Shown here one piece after another: positions 53,261 through 64,000 of a stretch of DNA of 64,000 nucleotides. The notes beneath the pieces were generated by a model, which had not been told where the DNA came from, made no database searches, and worked only from the letters and a program-made list of their open reading frames with translations. The stretch is from NCBI GenBank assembly GCA_028752905.1, contig JAQNBH010000003.1, positions 28,584,502-28,648,501 on the forward strand, written 5' to 3'. The position numbers were made by a program, and so were the translations under genes. Source of the stretch: Cladorhizidae sp. MBARI D1340-BT2. Lineage: Eukaryota > Porifera > Demospongiae > Poecilosclerida > Cladorhizidae. How positions within the stretch are numbered: position 1 is the stretch's first letter; each line of letters opens with the position of its first letter.

Positions 53261-54168
53261 TGCTAAACATGTTTAGCTTCGTAGATTATCCACACTTCAC
53301 TGAATAGACTTGATGTATAGCTATTAAGATAGGACTCTCTAAGTGCTCTCTCTTGATACCAAACATCCATATATTCTGCACACTTCACTGTAGTGGACTT
53401 GCAAGATAGGTATCTCTCAGTGTTCTCTATCTTGAGCTAAACATGTTAGCTTCATAGATTCTCCACACTTCACTGAATAGACTTGATATATAGCTCTAAA
53501 GGTAGGCCTCTCTCTGTTCTCTCTCTTGATACCAAACATCCGTATATTCTGCATACATAGAATCACAAGATAGGTTTCTCTATGTGTTCTCTATCTTGAT
53601 GCTAAACAGGTTAGCTTCATAGATTCTCCACACTTCACTGTATAAACTTGATATATAGCTATTAAGATAGGTCTCTCCCTGTGCTCTCTGTTGATATCAA
53701 ACATCCATAATATTCTGCACACTTCACTGTAATGGACTTGATATGATTCGAATGATAGGTTTCATTATGTGTTCTCTATCTTGATATTTGCCCTAATTTG
53801 GTCTATATGTTTCTCATTTTTCCCCCAAAAATCTTGCTTTTTTGCCGTAAAGCTCATAACTTTTCTACACTTTACCCAAAAAAGAAATTTTTATATCACC
53901 GGATAGCCCTTCTAATTATCTGTCTTTTGTACGTGCCAAAATTTTGAGTACTCTAAGTATTAGCAAGTTATGGTGATTTGAAGTGGTAAGGTTTGCGATC
54001 TTTCCTGGCGTTTTCCAGTTGCCAAAGCGGTGGCCTGCCAGTGAAAAACCACTACATTTATTGATAATCTGTTGACATGTTGCAGATAAGGGCCTTCTCT
54101 ATCAGTTGACAAAATCTGGGACTTTGGTCTTGTTAATTAGGGCAGTTATGAATTGTACTCTTACTTGA
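53261..54168 (+). repeat. Monomer 59, type D (908 bp)
   Basis: T5C5, T5, 689G; adjacent to another D, breaking strict E-D alternation. Confidence 0.93.
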
Positions 54169-55077
54169 TGCTAAACATGTTTAGCTTCGTAGATTATCCA
54201 CACTTCACTGAATAGACTTGATGTATAGCTATTAAGATAGGACTCTCTAAGTGCTCTCTCTTGATACCAAACATCCATATATTCTGCACACTTCACTGTA
54301 GTGGACTTGCAAGATAGGTATCTCTCAGTGTTCTCTATCTTGAGCTAAACATGTTAGCTTCATAGATTCTCCACACTTCACTGAATAGACTTGATATATA
54401 GCTCTAAAGGTAGGCCTCTCTCTGTTCTCTCTCTTGATACCAAACATCCGTATATTCTGCATACATAGAATCACAAGATAGGTTTCTCTATGTGTTCTCT
54501 ATCTTGATGCTAAACAGGTTAGCTTCATAGATTCTCCACACTTCACTGTATAAACTTGATATATAGCTATTAAGATAGGTCTCTCCCTGTGCTCTCTGTT
54601 GATATCAAACATCCATAATATTCTGCACACTTCACTGTAATGGACTTGATATGATTCGAATGATAGGTTTCATTATGTGTTCTCTATCTTGATATTTGCC
54701 CTAATTTGGTCTATATGTTTCTCATTTCCCCCCCAAAAATCTTGCTTTTTTGCCGTAAAGCTCATAACTTTTCTACACTTTACCCAAAAAAGAAATTTTT
54801 TATATCACCGGAGAGCCCTTCTAATTATCTGTCTTTTGTACGTGCCAAAATTTTGATTACTCTAAGTATTAGCAAGTTATGGTGATTTGAAGTGGTAAGG
54901 TTTGCGATCTTTCCTGGCGTTTTCCAGTTGCCAAAGCGGTGGCCTGCCAGTGAAAAACCACTACATTTATTGATAATCTGTTGACATGTTGCAGATAAGG
55001 GCCTTCTCTATCAGTTGACAAAATCTGGGACTTTGGTCTTGTTAATTAGGGCAGTTATGAATTGTACTCTTACTTGA
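54169..55077 (+). repeat. Monomer 60, type E (909 bp)
   Basis: T3C7, T6, 645G, 689T. Confidence 0.93.
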
Positions 55078-55812
55078 TGCTAAACATGTTTAGCTTCGTA
55101 GATTATCCACACTTCACTGAATAGACTTGATATATAGCTCTAAAGGTAGGCCTCTCTCTGTTCTCTCTCTTGATACCAAACATCCGTATATTCTGCATAC
55201 ATAGAATCACAAGATAGGTTTCTCTATGTGTTCTCTATCTTGATGCTAAACAGGTTAGCTTCATAGATTCTCCACACTTCACTGTATAAACTTGATATAT
55301 AGCTATTAAGATAGGTCTCTCCCTGTGCTCTCTGTTGATATCAAACATCCATAATATTCTGCACACTTCACTGTAATGGACTTGATATGATTCGAATGAT
55401 AGGTTTCATTATGTGTTCTCTATCTTGATATTTGCCCTAATTTGGTCTATATGTTTCTCATTTTTCCCCCAAAAATCTTGCTTTTTTGCCGTAAAGCTCA
55501 TAACTTTTCTACACTTTACCCAAAAAAGAAATTTTTATATCACCGGATAGCCCTTCTAATTATCTGTCTTTTGTACGTGCCAAAATTTTGAGTACTCTAA
55601 GTATTAGCAAGTTATGGTGATTTGAAGTGGTAAGGTTTGCGATCTTTCCTGGCGTTTTCCAGTTGCCAAAGCGGTGGCCTGCCAGTGAAAAACCACTACA
55701 TTTATTGATAATCTGTTGACATGTTGCAGATAAGGGCCTTCTCTATCAGTTGACAAAATCTGGGACTTTGGTCTTGTTAATTAGGGCAGTTATGAATTGT
55801 ACTCTTACTTGA
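55078..55812 (+). repeat. Monomer 61, type D with 173-bp internal deletion (735 bp)
   Basis: The unit starts with the normal A1 palindrome and CGTAGATTAT, but after the CACACTTCACTGAATAGA core it continues as A2 (GATATATAGCTCTAAAGG). The rest of A1, all of B1 and the first part of A2 are gone. The crossover lies within a 26-bp tract (55106-55131) present at offsets 29-54 and 202-227 of a normal unit, exactly 173 bp apart. The tail is ordinary type D: T5C5, T5, 689G. Confidence 0.94.
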
Positions 55813-56721
55813 TGCTAAACATGTTTAGCTTCGTAGATTATCCACACTTCACTGAATAGACTTGATGTATAGCTATTAAGATAGGACTCTCTAAGTGCTC
55901 TCTCTTGATACCAAACATCCATATATTCTGCACACTTCACTGTAGTGGACTTGCAAGATAGGTATCTCTCAGTGTTCTCTATCTTGAGCTAAACATGTTA
56001 GCTTCATAGATTCTCCACACTTCACTGAATAGACTTGATATATAGCTCTAAAGGTAGGCCTCTCTCTGTTCTCTCTCTTGATACCAAACATCCGTATATT
56101 CTGCATACATAGAATCACAAGATAGGTTTCTCTATGTGTTCTCTATCTTGATGCTAAACAGGTTAGCTTCATAGATTCTCCACACTTCACTGTATAAACT
56201 TGATATATAGCTATTAAGATAGGTCTCTCCCTGTGCTCTCTGTTGATATCAAACATCCATAATATTCTGCACACTTCACTGTAATGGACTTGATATGATT
56301 CGAATGATAGGTTTCATTATGTGTTCTCTATCTTGATATTTGCCCTAATTTGGTCTATATGTTTCTCATTTCCCCCCCAAAAATCTTGCTTTTTTGCCGT
56401 AAAGCTCATAACTTTTCTACACTTTACCCAAAAAAGAAATTTTTTATATCACCGGAGAGCCCTTCTAATTATCTGTCTTTTGTACGTGCCAAAATTTTGA
56501 TTACTCTAAGTATTAGCAAGTTATGGTGATTTGAAGTGGTAAGGTTTGCGATCTTTCCTGGCGTTTTCCAGTTGCCAAAGCGGTGGCCTGCCAGTGAAAA
56601 ACCACTACATTTATTGATAATCTGTTGACATGTTGCAGATAAGGGCCTTCTCTATCAGTTGACAAAATCTGGGACTTTGGTCTTGTTAATTAGGGCAGTT
56701 ATGAATTGTACTCTTACTTGA
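55813..56721 (+). repeat. Monomer 62, type E (909 bp)
   Basis: T3C7, T6, 645G, 689T. Confidence 0.93.
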
Positions 56722-57629
56722 TGCTAAACATGTTTAGCTTCGTAGATTATCCACACTTCACTGAATAGACTTGATGTATAGCTATTAAGATAGGACTCTC
56801 TAAGTGCTCTCTCTTGATACCAAACATCCATATATTCTGCACACTTCACTGTAGTGGACTTGCAAGATAGGTATCTCTCAGTGTTCTCTATCTTGAGCTA
56901 AACATGTTAGCTTCATAGATTCTCCACACTTCACTGAATAGACTTGATATATAGCTCTAAAGGTAGGCCTCTCTCTGTTCTCTCTCTTGATACCAAACAT
57001 CCGTATATTCTGCATACATAGAATCACAAGATAGGTTTCTCTATGTGTTCTCTATCTTGATGCTAAACAGGTTAGCTTCATAGATTCTCCACACTTCACT
57101 GTATAAACTTGATATATAGCTATTAAGATAGGTCTCTCCCTGTGCTCTCTGTTGATATCAAACATCCATAATATTCTGCACACTTCACTGTAATGGACTT
57201 GATATGATTCGAATGATAGGTTTCATTATGTGTTCTCTATCTTGATATTTGCCCTAATTTGGTCTATATGTTTCTCATTTTTCCCCCAAAAATCTTGCTT
57301 TTTTGCCGTAAAGCTCATAACTTTTCTACACTTTACCCAAAAAAGAAATTTTTATATCACCGGATAGCCCTTCTAATTATCTGTCTTTTGTACGTGCCAA
57401 AATTTTGAGTACTCTAAGTATTAGCAAGTTATGGTGATTTGAAGTGGTAAGGTTTGCGATCTTTCCTGGCGTTTTCCAGTTGCCAAAGCGGTGGCCTGCC
57501 AGTGAAAAACCACTACATTTATTGATAATCTGTTGACATGTTGCAGATAAGGGCCTTCTCTATCAGTTGACAAAATCTGGGACTTTGGTCTTGTTAATTA
57601 GGGCAGTTATGAATTGTACTCTTACTTGA
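56722..57629 (+). repeat. Monomer 63, type D (908 bp)
   Basis: T5C5, T5, 689G. Last unit of the D/E domain. Confidence 0.93.
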
Positions 57630-58537
57630 TGCTAAACATGTTTAGCTTCGTAGATTATCCACACTTCACTGAATAGACTTGATGTATAGCTATTAAGATA
57701 GGACTCTCTAAGTGCTCTCTCTTGATACCAAACATCCATATATTCTGCACACTTCACTGTAGTGGACTTGCAAGATAGGTATCTCTCAGTGTTCTCTATC
57801 TTGAGCTAAACATGTTAGCTTCATAGATTCTCCACACTTCACTGAATAGACTTGATATATAGCTCTAAAGGTAGGCCTCTCTCTGTTCTCTCTCTTGATA
57901 CCAAACATCCGTATATTCTGCATACATAGAATCACAAGATAGGTTTCTCTATGTGTTCTCTATCTTGATGCTAAACAGGTTAGCTTCATAGATTCTCCAC
58001 ACTTCACTGTATAAACTTGATATATAGCTATTAAGATAGGTCTCTCCCTGTGCTCTCTGTTGATATCAAACATCCATAATATTCTGCACACTTCACTGTA
58101 ATGGACTTGATATGATTCGAATGATAGGTTTCATTATGTGTTCTCTATCTTGATATTTGCCCTAATTTGGTCTATATGTTTCTCATTTCCCCCCCAAAAA
58201 TCTTGCTTTTTTGCCGTAAAGCTCATAACTTTTCTACACTTTACCCAAAAAAGAATTTTTTTATATCACCGGATAGCCCTTTTAATTATCTGTCTTTTGT
58301 ACGTGCCAAAATTTTGATTACTCTAAGTATTAGCAAGTTATGGTGATTTGAATGGTAAGGTTTGCGATCTTTCCTGGCGTTTTCCAGTTGCCAAAGCGGT
58401 GGCCTGCCAGTGAAAAACCACTACATTTATTGATAATCTGTTGACATGTTGCAGATAAGGGCCTTCTCTATCAGTTGACAAAATCTGGGACTTTGGTCTT
58501 GTTAATTAGGGCAGTTATGAATTGTACTCTTACTTGA
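57630..58537 (+). repeat. Monomer 64 (908 bp)
   Basis: T3C7, 627T, 653T, 689T, and a 1-bp deletion near offset 723 (TTTGAATGG instead of TTTGAAGTGG) shared only with the next unit. Confidence 0.93.
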
Positions 58538-59445
58538 TGCTAAACATGTTTAGCTTCGTAGATTATCCACACTTCACTGAATAGACTTGATGTATAGCTA
58601 TTAAGATAGGACTCTCTAAGTGCTCTCTCTTGATACCAAACATCCATATATTCTGCACACTTCACTGTAGTGGACTTGCAAGATAGGTATCTCTCAGTGT
58701 TCTCTATCTTGAGCTAAACATGTTAGCTTCATAGATTCTCCACACTTCACTGAATAGACTTGATATATAGCTCTAAAGGTAGGCCTCTCTCTGTTCTCTC
58801 TCTTGATACCAAACATCCGTATATTCTGCATACATAGAATCACAAGATAGGTTTCTCTATGTGTTCTCTATCTTGATGCTAAACAGGTTAGCTTCATAGA
58901 TTCTCCACACTTCACTGTATAAACTTGATATATAGCTATTAAGATAGGTCTCTCCCTGTGCTCTCTGTTGATATCAAACATCCATAATATTCTGCATACT
59001 TTACTGTAATGGACTTGATATGATTCGAATGATAGGTTTCATTATGTGTTCTCTATCTTGATATTTGCCCTAATTTGGTCTATATGTTTCTCATTTTCCC
59101 CCCAAAAATCTTGCTTTTTTGCCGTAAAGCTCATAACTTTTCTACACTTTACCCAAAAAAGAAATTTTTTATATCACCTGATAGCCCTTCTAATTATCTG
59201 TCTTTTGTACGTGCCAAAATTTTGATTACTCTAAGTATTAGCAAGTTATGGTGATTTGAATGGTAAGGTTTGCGATCTTTCCTGGCGTTTTCCAGTTGCC
59301 AAAGCGGTGGCCTGCCAGTGAAAAACCACTACATTTATTGATAATCTGTTGACATGTTGCAGATAAGGGCCTTCTCTATCAGTTGACAAAATCTGGGACT
59401 TTGGTCTTGTTAATTAGGGCAGTTATGAATTGTACTCTTACTTGA
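58538..59445 (+). repeat. Monomer 65 (908 bp)
   Basis: 460T and 465T (GCATACTTTACTG, shared only with the next unit), private 642T (CACCTGATAG), 689T, and the 1-bp deletion near 723 shared with the previous unit. Confidence 0.93.
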
Positions 59446-60353
59446 TGCTAAACATGTTTAGCTTCGTAGATTATCCACACTTCACTGAATAGACTTGATG
59501 TATAGCTATTAAGATAGGACTCTCTAAGTGCTCTCTCTTGATACCAAACATCCATATATTCTGCACACTTCACTGTAGTGGACTTGCAAGATAGGTATCT
59601 CTCAGTGTTCTCTATCTTGAGCTAAACATGTTAGCTTCATAGATTCTCCACACTTCACTGAATAGACTTGATATATAGCTCTAAAGGTAGGCCTCTCTCT
59701 GTTCTCTCTCTTGATACCAAACATCCGTATATTCTGCATACATAGAATCACAAGATAGGTTTCTCTATGTGTTCTCTATCTTGATGCTAAACAGGTTAGC
59801 TTCATAGATTCTCCACACTTCACTGTATAAACTTGATATATAGCTATTAAGATAGGTCTCTCCCTGTGCTCTCTGTTGATATCAAACATCCATAATATTC
59901 TGCATACTTTACTGTAATGGACTTGATATGATTCGAATGATAGGTTTCATTATGTGTTCTCTATCTTGATATTTGCCCTAATTTGGTCTATATGTTTCTC
60001 ATTTTCCCCCCAAAAATCTTGCTTTTTTGCCGTAAAGCTCATAACTTTGCTACACTTTACCCAAAAAAGAAATTTTTATATCACCGGATAGCCCTTCTAA
60101 TTATCTGTCTTTTGTACGTGCCAAAATTTTGATTACTCTAAGTATTAGCAAGTTATGGTGATTTGAAGTGGTAAGGTTTGCGATCTTTCCTGGCGTTTTC
60201 CAGTTGCCAAAGCGGTGGCCTGCCAGTGAAAAACCACTACATTTATTGATAATCTGTTGACATGTTGCAGATAAGGGCCTTCTCTATCAGTTGACAAAAT
60301 CTGGGACTTTGGTCTTGTTAATTAGGGCAGTTATGAATTGTACTCTTACTTGA
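59446..60353 (+). repeat. Monomer 66 (908 bp)
   Basis: 460T, 465T, 604G, T5, 689T; normal sequence at 723. Confidence 0.93.
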
Positions 60354-61262
60354 TGCTAAACATGTTTAGCTTCGTAGATTATCCACACTTCACTGAATAG
60401 ACTTGATGTATAGCTATTAAGATAGGACTCTCTAAGTGCTCTCTCTTGATACCAAACATCCATATATTCTGCACACTTCACTGTAGTGGACTTGCAAGAT
60501 AGGTATCTCTCAGTGTTCTCTATCTTGAGCTAAACATGTTAGCTTCATAGATTCTCCACACTTCACTGAATAGACTTGATATATAGCTCTAAAGGTAGGC
60601 CTCTCTCTGTTCTCTCTCTTGATACCAAACATCCGTATATTCTGCATACATAGAATCACAAGATAGGTTTCTCTATGTGTTCTCTATCTTGATGCTAAAC
60701 AGGTTAGCTTCATAGATTCTCCACACTTCACTGTATAAACTTGATATATAGCTATTAAGATAGGTCTCTCCCTGTGCTCTCTGTTGATATCAAACATCCA
60801 TAATATTCTGCACACTTCACTGTAATGGACTTGATATGATTCGAATGATAGGTTTCATTATGTGTTCTCTATCTTGATATTTGCCCTAATTTGGTCTATA
60901 TGTTTCTCATTTCCCCCCCAAAAATATTGCTTTTTTGCCGTAAAGCTCATAACTTTTCTACACTTTACCCAAAAAAGAAATTTTTTATATCACCGGATAG
61001 CCCTTCTAATTATCTGTCTTTTGTACGTGCCAAAATTTTGATTACTCTAAGTATTAGCAAGTTATGGTGATTTGAAGTGGTAAGGTTTGCGATCTTTCCT
61101 GGCGTTTTCCAGTTGCCAAAGCGGTGGCCTGCCAGTGAAAAACCACTACATTTATTGATAATCTGTTGACATGTTGCAGATAAGGGCCTTCTCTATCAGT
61201 TGACAAAATCTGGGACTTTGGTCTTGTTAATTAGGGCAGTTATGAATTGTACTCTTACTTGA
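60354..61262 (+). repeat. Monomer 67 (909 bp)
   Basis: T3C7, 573A, 617C, 689T. Confidence 0.93.
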
Positions 61263-62171
61263 TGCTAAACATGTTTAGCTTCGTAGATTATCCACACTTC
61301 ACTGAATAGACTTGATGTATAGCTATTAAGATAGGACTCTCTAAGTGCTCTCTCTTGATACCAAACATCCATATATTCTGCACACTTCACTGTAGTGGAC
61401 TTGCAAGATAGGTATCTCTCAGTGTTCTCTATCTTGAGCTAAACATGTTAGCTTCATAGATTCTCCACACTTCACTGAATAGACTTGATATATAGCTCTA
61501 AAGGTAGGCCTCTCTCTGTTCTCTCTCTTGATACCAAACATCCGTATATTCTGCATACATAGAATCACAAGATAGGTTTCTCTATGTGTTCTCTATCTTG
61601 ATGCTAAACAGGTTAGCTTCATAGATTCTCCACACTTCACTGTATAAACTTGATATATAGCTATTAAGATAGGTCTCTCCCTGTGCTCTCTGTTGATATC
61701 AAACATCCATAATATTCTGCACACTTCACTGTAATGGACTTGATATGATTCGAATGATAGGTTTCATTATGTGTTCTCTATCTTGATATTTGCCCTAATT
61801 TGGTCTATATGTTTCTCATTTTTCCCCCAAAAATCTTGCTTTTTTGCCGTAAAGCTCATAACTTTTCTACACTTTACCGAAAAAAGAAAATTTTTATATC
61901 ACCGGATAGCCCTTCTAATTATCTGTCTTTTGTACGTGCCAAAATTTTGAGTACTCTAAGTATTAGCAAGTTATGGTGATTTGAAGTGGTAAGGTTTGCG
62001 ATCTTTCCTGGCGTTTTCCAGTTGCCAAAGCGGTGGCCTGCCAGTGAAAAACCACTACATTTATTGATAATCTGTTGACATGTTGCAGATAAGGGCCTTC
62101 TCTATCAGTTGACAAAATCTGGGACTTTGGTCTTGTTAATTAGGGCAGTTATGAATTGTACTCTTACTTGA
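61263..62171 (+). repeat. Monomer 68 (909 bp)
   Basis: T5C5, 617G, 628A (GAAAATTTTTAT), 689G: a combination of D-like and A-like states. Confidence 0.93.
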
Positions 62172-63080
62172 TGCTAAACATGTTTAGCTTCGTAGATTAT
62201 CCACACTTCACTGAATAGACTTGATGTATAGCTATTAAGATAGGACTCTCTAAGTGCTCTCTCTTGATACCAAACATCCATATATTCTGCACACTTCACT
62301 GTAGTGGACTTGCAAGATAGGTATCTCTCAGTGTTCTCTATCTTGAGCTAAACATGTTAGCTTCATAGATTCTCCACACTTCACTGAATAGACTTGATAT
62401 ATAGCTCTAAAGGTAGGCCTCTCTCTGTTCTCTCTCTTGATACCAAACATCCGTATATTCTGCATACATAGAATCACAAGATAGGTTTCTCTATGTGTTC
62501 TCTATCTTGATGCTAAACAGGTTAGCTTCATAGATTCTCCACACTTCACTGTATAAACTTGATATATAGCTATTAAGATAGGTCTCTCCCTGTGCTCTCT
62601 GTTGATATCAAACATCCATAATATTCTGCACACTTCACTGTAATGGACTTGATATGATTCGAATGATAGGTTTCATTATGTGTTCTCTATCTTGATATTT
62701 GCCCTAATTTGGTCTATATGTTTCTCATTTTCCCCCCAAAAATCTTGCTTTTTTGCCGTAAAGCTCATAACTTTTCTACACTTTACCGAAAAAAGAAATT
62801 TTTTATATCACCGGATAGCCCTTCTAATTATCTGTCTTTTGTACGTGCCAAAATTTTGATTACTCTAAGTATTAGCAAGTTATGGTGATTTGAAGTGGTA
62901 AGGTTTGCGATCTTTCCTGGCGTTTTCCAGTTGCCAAAGCGGTGGCCTGCCAGTGAAAAACCACTACATTTATTGATAATCTGTTGACATGTTGCAGATA
63001 AGGGCCTTCTCTATCAGTTGACAAAATCTGGGACTTTGGTCTTGTTAATTAGGGCAGTTATGAATTGTACTCTTACTTGA
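62172..63080 (+). repeat. Monomer 69 (909 bp)
   Basis: T4C6, 617G, T6, 689T. Confidence 0.93.
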
Positions 63081-63989
63081 TGCTAAACATGTTTAGCTTC
63101 GTAGATTATCCACACTTCACTGAATAGACTTGATGTATAGCTATTAAGATAGGACTCTCTAAGTGCTCTCTCTTGATACCAAACATCCATATATTCTGCA
63201 CACTTCACTGTAGTGGACTTGCAAGATAGGTATCTCTCAGTGTTCTCTATCTTGAGCTAAACATGTTAGCTTCATAGATTCTCCACACTTCACTGAATAG
63301 ACTTGATATATAGCTCTAAAGGTAGGCCTCTCTCTGTTCTCTCTCTTGATACCAAACATCCGTATATTCTGCATACATAGAATCACAAGATAGGTTTCTC
63401 TATGTGTTCTCTATCTTGATGCTAAACAGGTTAGCTTCATAGATTCTCCACACTTCACTGTATAAACTTGATATATAGCTATTAAGATGGGTCTCTCCCT
63501 GTGCTCTCTGTTGATATCAAACATCCATAATATTCTGCACACTTCACTGTAATGGACTTGATATGATTCGAATGATAGGTTTCATTATGTGTTCTCTATC
63601 TTGATATTTGCCCTAATTTGGTCTATATGTTTCTCATTTCCCCCCCAAAAATATTGCTTTTTTGCCGTAAAGCTCATAACTTTTCTACACTTTACCGAAA
63701 AAAGAAATTTTTTATATCACCGGATAGCCCTTCTAATTATCTGTCTTTTGTACGTGCCAAAATTTTGATTACTCTAAGTATTAGCAAGTTATGGTGATTT
63801 GAAGTGGTAAGGTTTGCGATCTTTCCTGGCGTTTTCCAGTTGCCAAAGCGGTGGCCTGCCAGTGAAAAACCACTACATTTATTGATAATCTGTTGACATG
63901 TTGCAGATAAGGGCCTTCTCTATCAGTTGACAAAATCTGGGACTTTGGTCTTGTTAATTAGGGCAGTTATGAATTGTACTCTTACTTGA
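63081..63989 (+). repeat. Monomer 70 (909 bp)
   Basis: Private 409G in A3 (TAAGATGGG); T3C7, 573A, 617G, 689T, the same tail type as the unit at 34183. Confidence 0.93.
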
Positions 63990-64000
63990 TGCTAAACATG
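63990..64000 (+). repeat. Monomer 71, first 11 bases only
   Basis: TGCTAAACATG, cut by the window end; the array continues beyond it. Confidence 0.9.

Larger units (their letters stand above)
1..64000 (+). repeat. Satellite DNA array, ~909-bp monomer, about 70 units
   Basis: The whole window is a head-to-tail tandem array. Start positions of the TGCTAAACATG landmark are spaced 908 or 909 bp almost everywhere; exceptions are 907 (13631), 912 (21806 and 25443), 1467 (31808) and 735 (55078). No unit is inverted and no unrelated sequence interrupts the array. Length changes come mainly from one T more or less in the run at offset 628-633. No open frame longer than 62 codons is available in any unit, so the array is non-coding as far as the sequence shows. 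Satellites of this kind are typical of eukaryotic centromeric, pericentromeric or subtelomeric heterochromatin; which of these applies cannot be told from the window. Neither end of the array is present. Confidence 0.98.

Noticed and set aside
1..64000. CRISPR array
   Set aside because: The repeating unit is ~909 bp and the whole unit repeats; there are no short identical repeats separated by unique spacers and no cas genes.
1..64000. Ribosomal DNA, 5S or histone tandem cluster
   Set aside because: No rRNA-like, 5S-like or histone-coding stretch is present in the unit; the unit is AT-rich and full of stops in all frames.
1..64000. Tandem transposon or LTR array
   Set aside because: No terminal inverted repeats, target-site duplications, polyprotein frames or primer-binding site were seen; units join directly end to end.
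1..64000. CENP-B box or telomeric repeat
   Set aside because: No match to the 17-bp CENP-B box core (TTCG....A..CGGG) was seen on reading the unit, and there is no TTAGGG-like or TTTAGGG-like tandem repeat; the TTAGGGC and TTAGC words are isolated.

Overview
The window is one uninterrupted tandem satellite array. A head-to-tail unit of about 909 bp repeats from base 1 to base 64000, always in the same orientation, with no gene, RNA gene, transposon or unique flank. I traced 70 repeat intervals by the recurring TGCTAAACATG start: 68 are full units (907-912 bp, mostly 908 or 909), one is a 1467-bp fusion of two truncated units (31808-33274) and one is a 735-bp unit with an internal deletion (55078-55812). 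The array runs off both ends of the window, so its true length is unknown. A gene-free array of this size, AT-rich and stop-rich on both strands, points to eukaryotic heterochromatin (centromeric, pericentromeric or subtelomeric). I do not recognise the repeat family and cannot name a lineage.

Each unit has two parts. Offsets 2-525 hold three degenerate copies of a subrepeat of about 165-185 bp, each made of two related half-units: A (95-96 bp, starting GCTAAAC) and B (70-90 bp, starting ACCAAAC or ATCAAAC). Offsets 526-909 are a tail of about 384 bp unrelated to the subrepeats. The first A half-unit begins with a perfect 16-bp palindrome, GCTAAACATGTTTAGC, which is degraded in the second and third A copies.

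Units are nearly identical, and most differences fall at a few sites between offsets 557 and 695. Monomers are described by state in monomer-1 numbering: length of the T/C tract at 557-566 (T4C6, T5C5, T3C7), base at 455, 573, 604, 615, 617, length of the T run at 628-633 (T6 or T5), and base at 630, 645, 649, 650, 653, 688, 689, 693/695, 790, 816. The default (monomer 1) is T4C6, 455C, 573C, 604T, 615C, 617C, T6, 645T, 649C, 650C, 688A, 689G, 790C, 816A. Monomer 1 alone has T at 731; every other unit has G there, so this is not repeated below.

These haplotypes divide the array into domains. 1-32510 carries 650A, 455A and the 615T/790A/816T types. 32511-46903 is rich in 573A, 617G, 688G and T3C7, and includes a duplicated B-A-B-A block around a single C unit. 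46904-57629 is a mix of two types, D (T5C5, T5, 689G) and E (T3C7, T6, 645G, 689T). 57630-64000 is more mixed. The first boundary coincides exactly with a 350-bp deletion junction. A second deletion, of 173 bp, lies between two copies of a 26-bp identical tract inside one unit. Together these are the marks of unequal exchange, gene conversion and replication slippage in a young, actively homogenised satellite. I found no undescribed protein-coding or defence system here.
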